Shown here piece by piece: positions 60,356 through 64,000 of a stretch of 64,000 nt of DNA (position 1 is the stretch's first letter; every line of letters begins with the position of its first letter). The notes under the pieces are model-generated. The model made no database searches and was not told where the DNA came from. It was given only the letters and a program-made list of their open reading frames with translations. Both the position numbers and the translations under genes were made by a program. This DNA comes from CAYWRZ01 sp964460845 (GTDB lineage: Bacteria > Bacteroidota > Bacteroidia > Flavobacteriales_D > UBA2798): assembly GCA_964460845.1 (NCBI GenBank), contig CAYWRZ010000004.1:62001-126000 (forward strand). Direction: 5' to 3'.

Positions 60356-62257
60356 TTAATACGCCCTTACATTTCGTCCTTCGACGTAGTTGATAAAAGC
60401 GCGATTGGCTACTTTTTTTCCGCCTGCTGTGGGATAGTTACCGCTGAAATACCAGTCGCCGTGGTTATGCGGACAAGCCTGGTGTAAGCCTTCGATAGTC
60501 TGGAAAATAATTTCCACTTCGGCTTTTGTATTTTCGGGCGTAACGAGTCGGGCTATTTCGGCCGCAATTTCTTTGTCGCTGAAAGGTGCGTAAATTTTCT
60601 TCACCACGTTTTCTACCTGTTCGGTCGGTAGTTCGAGCTGGGCTTTGGCTTCGTTGTACACCTGTTGGATAAGGCTTTCTTGTCCGCGCGCGCGCAGCAG
60701 ATTGATGGCCGCCTGAAAAGCGATGAAATCGCCCATAATGGCCATGTCGATACCGTAGCAGTCGGGAAAACGGATTTGTGGTGCCGAAGAAACGACGATG
60801 ATCTTTTTCGGATTCAGGCGATCTAACATTTTGATAATGCTGCGTTTGAGCGTAGTGCCGCGTACAATCGAGTCGTCGATAACCACCAGGTGATCGCTGC
60901 CCGGGTTAACGGTGCCGTAAGTGATGTCGTACACGTGCGTGACCATTTCATCGCGCGAATTATCGGCGGTAATGAAGGTTCGCAGCTTGGCATCTTTAAC
61001 GGCAAGTTTTTCTACCCTCGGGCGGATAGCCAAAATTTCTTCCAGTTTTTCGGGAGTAAATGCGTCGCCTAAGGCAAGTATTTTTTCGCGTTTTACGGTG
61101 TTGAGGTGATCTTCTACCCCTTTGACCATGCCGTAAAAAGCGGTTTCGGCCGTATTGGGAATGTACGAAAAGACCGTGCGGTCGAGGTTATAGTCGATAG
61201 ATTCGAGAATCTGGGGTACAGTCAGGCGACCCAACGTGATGCGTTCGCGGTAGATATCGCTGTCGCTGCCTCTGGAGAAATAGATGCGTTCGAAGGAACA
61301 GGGCGTTTTTTCGAGCGGTTTGCGTATTTCGTATTCGCCGCATTCGCCGTTTTTACGGATAATCAGCGCATGACCGGGCGTAATTTCCCGCACCCGATCA
61401 TGCGGCACGTTAAAGGCGGTTTGTATCACCGGGCGTTCGGAAGCGACTACGGCCACTTCATCGTCGCAGTAATAAAAGGCAGGGCGTATCCCGTTCGGAT
61501 CGCGCAGCACAAAAGCGTCGCCGTGTCCGAAAAGTCCGGCCATGGTATAGCCACCGTCCCATTTTTCGGCCGAGCTCGTTAAGATTTTTTGAATATCAAG
61601 ATGCCGGGCAATCAGCGCTGAAATTTCTTCATTGCTATGTCCTTCGGATTTAAACTGCTTAAACAGGCGTTCATTTTCCACATCGAGAAAATGCCCGATT
61701 TTCTCCATCACGGTAACCGTGTCCGACATTTCTTTAGGATGTTGCCCTAATTCGACTAATTGGGCGAACAGCTCGTCCACATTGGTCAGGTTGAAATTAC
61801 CGGCTACGACTAAGTTACGGCTCATCCAGTTGTTCTGACGCAGAAAGGGGTGGCAGCTTTCGATGCTGTTTTTCCCGAAAGTGCCGTAGCGCAGGTGGCC
61901 TAAAAACAGCTCGCCTGTAAAACCGAAATTATCTTTTAAATAAGCGGGATCCTGAAGCAATTCAGGGTTTTGCTCTTCGAGCGTACGGAAACGACTGAAT
62001 ATTTCTCCGAAAATCTCCGGAATGGCATTTTTGCTGGTCGAACGTTTGCGGCTAATGTAGCGCTGTCCGGGTTTTACGTCAAACTTGATGTTGGCTACTC
62101 CGGCGCCGTCCTGCCCCCGGTTGTGCTGCTTTTCCATCAGCAGGTAGAGCTTGTTAAGCCCGTAGAAAGGCGTTCCGTATTTTTGTACGTAGTAGGGGAG
62201 GGGTTTAAGAAGACGCAGTACGACAATACCGCATTCGTGCTTGATGATATCGCTCAT
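60356..62257 (-). CDS. Amidophosphoribosyltransferase-like protein, long Bacteroidota form
   Basis: A 633-residue relative of PurF. The N-terminus MSDIIKHECGIVVLR puts the catalytic Cys after an 8-residue leader that would be cleaved, as in B. subtilis PurF. The glutaminase part has HNRGQDGAGVANIKF and the phosphoribosyltransferase part has VVIDDSIVRGTTLK. The length exceeds canonical PurF (about 470-510) by long inserts, and a C-terminal extension ends ANRAFINYVEGRNVRAY. Many Bacteroidota carry this form beside a normal PurF. Activity as purine enzyme is probable but not certain. Confidence 0.85.
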   Translation of the reverse strand: MSDIIKHECGIVVLRLLKPLPYYVQKYGTPFYGLNKLYLLMEKQHNRGQDGAGVANIKFDVKPGQRYISRKRSTSKNAIPEIFGEIFSRFRTLEEQNPELLQDPAYLKDNFGFTGELFLGHLRYGTFGKNSIESCHPFLRQNNWMSRNLVVAGNFNLTNVDELFAQLVELGQHPKEMSDTVTVMEKIGHFLDVENERLFKQFKSEGHSNEEISALIARHLDIQKILTSSAEKWDGGYTMAGLFGHGDAFVLRDPNGIRPAFYYCDDEVAVVASERPVIQTAFNVPHDRVREITPGHALIIRKNGECGEYEIRKPLEKTPCSFERIYFSRGSDSDIYRERITLGRLTVPQILESIDYNLDRTVFSYIPNTAETAFYGMVKGVEDHLNTVKREKILALGDAFTPEKLEEILAIRPRVEKLAVKDAKLRTFITADNSRDEMVTHVYDITYGTVNPGSDHLVVIDDSIVRGTTLKRSIIKMLDRLNPKKIIVVSSAPQIRFPDCYGIDMAIMGDFIAFQAAINLLRARGQESLIQQVYNEAKAQLELPTEQVENVVKKIYAPFSDKEIAAEIARLVTPENTKAEVEIIFQTIEGLHQACPHNHGDWYFSGNYPTAGGKKVANRAFINYVEGRNVRAY

Positions 62258-62278
62258 TACGGGAAAAGAATCGGGCTA

Positions 62279-62286
62279 CAAAGGTA
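62279..62286 (-). promoter_or_regulatory. Candidate -7 box (TACCTTTG) for the PurF-like gene
   Basis: The minus strand reads TACCTTTG at 62286-62279, 21 bases before the ATG at 62257. No clear TTG -33 box is seen upstream. Confidence 0.45.
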
Positions 62287-62435
62287 AGGTTAAATTTTTA
62301 TTAAAGTGGATAAAAAGCGGTCTGTGGCCGTAGCGTTTTTACGGCCCGGAGAGGTGAAACGAAGAGCTACTATATGATAAGCAACATATTACCGTGTTGC
62401 GCGTCTAATGAAAGCTTGCTACCTTAACAGTCAGA

Positions 62436-64000
62436 ATGTTTCGGATCCTTGTGCGATATCTTATACTGACCCTCCTGGGATTCTTGTGGTTACCCGCCCT
62501 GGCCGACCACCCGAACATTTTTTTTACCCCTAATCAGGGGCAGTGGGACGAGCGTATCCGTTACTCCCTGAAGCTGCTTAACGGCAACATGTACCTCGAA
62601 AACGGCGGCCTCAGCTATTTTTTCGTACAGGGCGAAAATCATCACCATACTGCTGAAGTACCTGAAGAATGGCAGGCGCACAGTGTCAAAGTGGATTTTA
62701 TAGGCGCTTTACCCCAACCGGTGTTGCGTACGGGTAACCTTACCCCGTTTTATTACAATTATTTTATCGGCTCCGATCCTTCCCGTTGGAAAAGCGAGAT
62801 CCGTTCGGCCTACAGCGTGCGGTACGAAAACCTTTACGACCGGATAGATCTGGAGTTTTACGGCACGCCCGAAGAGCAGCTCAAATACGATTACCATGTT
62901 CGCCCCGGCGGTGATCCGGCGGCTATTCGTCTGCGTTACCGTGGCGCCGATCGGCTGTTTGTAGCCGAAAACGGAGATCTGCACGTGCAGACCAGCCTGG
63001 GGACGATCATTGAAAAACGACCGGTGGCTTTTCAGGAAACGCCGGCAGGTAAAAAAGAAGTGCTTTGCCGGTACCGTTTGCAGGGAAATGAGCTTTCCTT
63101 TGATTTTCCGCGTGGATACGACGCACGCTATACCCTTGTGATCGACCCTGTGCTGGTTTTCTCCTCCTTTACCGGTTCTACGGCCGATAACTTCGGGTTT
63201 ACCGCTACTTACGATTACGAAAAAAATACTTTCGGAGGCGGAATCGTATATCCCGGCGGGCAATATCCGGTAACAGCGGGCGCCTTTCAGACCAGCTTCA
63301 ACGGGACCCTTAGCTCTTCTACCCGCGATGTGGGTATCAGCAAATTTAACGCTGACGGCTCAACGCTGCTGTATTCGACCTATCTCGGCGGTACGGGAAT
63401 GGATGCGCCGCACAGTCTGGTGGTGAACAGGCAGGGTGAGCTGTATGTGATGGGTACCACAGGTTCGACTAATTTCCCCATTCCTACCGGAGGATACAGC
63501 AATACGTTCAGAGGTGGATCTTCCGCTTCTCCTCCGGCATCGGGTACCACCTATAGTTCGGGCAGCGATATTTTTATTGCTCGTTTCAATCCGCAGGGTA
63601 CCGTACTGATGGGAGCGACGTATATGGGTGGATCGGGTAACGACGGACTCAATCTTTCTTTAACACTTTCGTATAATTACGGCGATCCTTTTCGGGGCGA
63701 AATCATCATCGACCATCAGGGTAACTGCGTGGTTTCTTCGGTGACAGCCTCCCCTAATTTTCCGCAGGTGAACCCGACACAGGCTTCGTACGGCGGAGGC
63801 GGATATGATGCTTGCGTGTTTAAGCTCGACGCTTCGCTCAGCAACCTGCTTTGGAGCACCTTTTTAGGCGGTAGCGGCGACGATTCGGCTTATGGCATAC
63901 AGATAGATTCCAATGGCGATATGTATGTGGCGGGCGGCACCGCCAGTAGTAATTTTCCGGTCACTTCGGCAGTGGTAAAGCCTTCGTATGGCGGAGCGAT
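62436..64000 (+). CDS. Large secreted SBBP-repeat protein, 3' end beyond the window
   Basis: An open frame from the ATG at 62436 to the window end, over 520 residues. A signal peptide (ILVRYLILTLLGFLWLPALA) leads to an N-terminal domain (FFTPNQGQWDERIRYSLKL, then YENLYDRIDLEFYG and YDYHVRPGGDPAAIRLRY) known from Bacteroidota cell-surface proteins. From about residue 240 the protein has SBBP beta-propeller repeats (LLYSTYLGGTGMDAPHSLVV, LLWSTFLGGSGDDSAYGIQI). Such proteins often end in a T9SS sorting domain, but the end is outside the window. Function may be adhesion or surface display. Confidence 0.88.
   Translation, partial: MFRILVRYLILTLLGFLWLPALADHPNIFFTPNQGQWDERIRYSLKLLNGNMYLENGGLSYFFVQGENHHHTAEVPEEWQAHSVKVDFIGALPQPVLRTGNLTPFYYNYFIGSDPSRWKSEIRSAYSVRYENLYDRIDLEFYGTPEEQLKYDYHVRPGGDPAAIRLRYRGADRLFVAENGDLHVQTSLGTIIEKRPVAFQETPAGKKEVLCRYRLQGNELSFDFPRGYDARYTLVIDPVLVFSSFTGSTADNFGFTATYDYEKNTFGGGIVYPGGQYPVTAGAFQTSFNGTLSSSTRDVGISKFNADGSTLLYSTYLGGTGMDAPHSLVVNRQGELYVMGTTGSTNFPIPTGGYSNTFRGGSSASPPASGTTYSSGSDIFIARFNPQGTVLMGATYMGGSGNDGLNLSLTLSYNYGDPFRGEIIIDHQGNCVVSSVTASPNFPQVNPTQASYGGGGYDACVFKLDASLSNLLWSTFLGGSGDDSAYGIQIDSNGDMYVAGGTASSNFPVTSAVVKPSYGGA

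Noticed and set aside
1..64000. CRISPR arrays, insertion sequences, integrases
   Set aside because: No regularly spaced repeats, transposase or integrase motifs were found in either strand.

Overview
The window is one stretch of chromosome from a member of the Bacteroidota. The family content shows this: a complete alternative complex III operon fused to a cytochrome c oxidase operon, type IX secretion sorting tails of both type A and type B, DUF5686, DUF3078 and HU/SPOR fusion proteins, the long PurF-like amidotransferase, and many TAnnTTTG boxes (the Bacteroidota -7 promoter element) in place of Shine-Dalgarno sequences. A run of ten N at 28407-28416 shows this is a scaffold, possibly metagenomic. 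I see no rRNA, CRISPR array, insertion sequence or prophage. One tRNA gene is present.

Layout. 1-8.2 kb is mixed accessory sequence: a ParB/IbrB-like fragment cut by the window edge, a nucleoid-associated protein, an AraC regulator, DinB, MgtC, and an ArsR-controlled operon (truncated reductase leader, ArsR, SRPBCC-VOC fusion, two DoxX-type proteins), then DUF1697 and an AT-rich orphan. 8.4-17.5 kb on the minus strand holds tRNA-Arg, an HU/SPOR protein, kdsB, a prenyl synthase, an rfbA-type thymidylyltransferase, an RND/MMPL exporter and a DUF5686 outer-membrane protein. 17.5-23.2 kb has a radical SAM/SPASM protein, metF, lepA, a cassette of small overlapping coiled-coil membrane ORFs with an apparent frameshift, and a SPOR protein.

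23.4-35.0 kb is the respiratory core, actABCDEF then coxB and coxA, in one direction behind a recognisable promoter and ending at a strong terminator. It encodes quinol oxidation by ACIII and electron delivery to an A1-type oxygen reductase. An SCO copper chaperone lies about 10 kb downstream. 35-50 kb carries secreted T9SS cargo, an amino-acid permease, kdsA and kdsD (with kdsB at 9.7 kb, these give three steps of Kdo activation), a TetR regulator, a beta-carbonic anhydrase next to a SulP permease (probable bicarbonate uptake), DUF3078, SCO, ribE and a large type-B T9SS protein.

49.7-55.7 kb is pdxA followed by the conserved fatty-acid cluster DUF177-rpmF-plsX-fabH-accB-accC. 55.8-58.0 kb is a small accessory pair (orphan Dam-type methylase and a Fic AMPylase). 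The window closes with pepP, an alpha/beta hydrolase, a PurF-like protein and the start of a large SBBP-repeat secreted protein that runs off the edge.

Most of the window is conventional. The best candidates for something undescribed are the coiled-coil membrane cassette at 21703-22578, the ArsR operon with its gene-fragment leader and repeat-flanked promoter, and several promoter boxes that lie so close to start codons that leaderless mRNAs are predicted. All functions are inferred from reading sequence without database searches.
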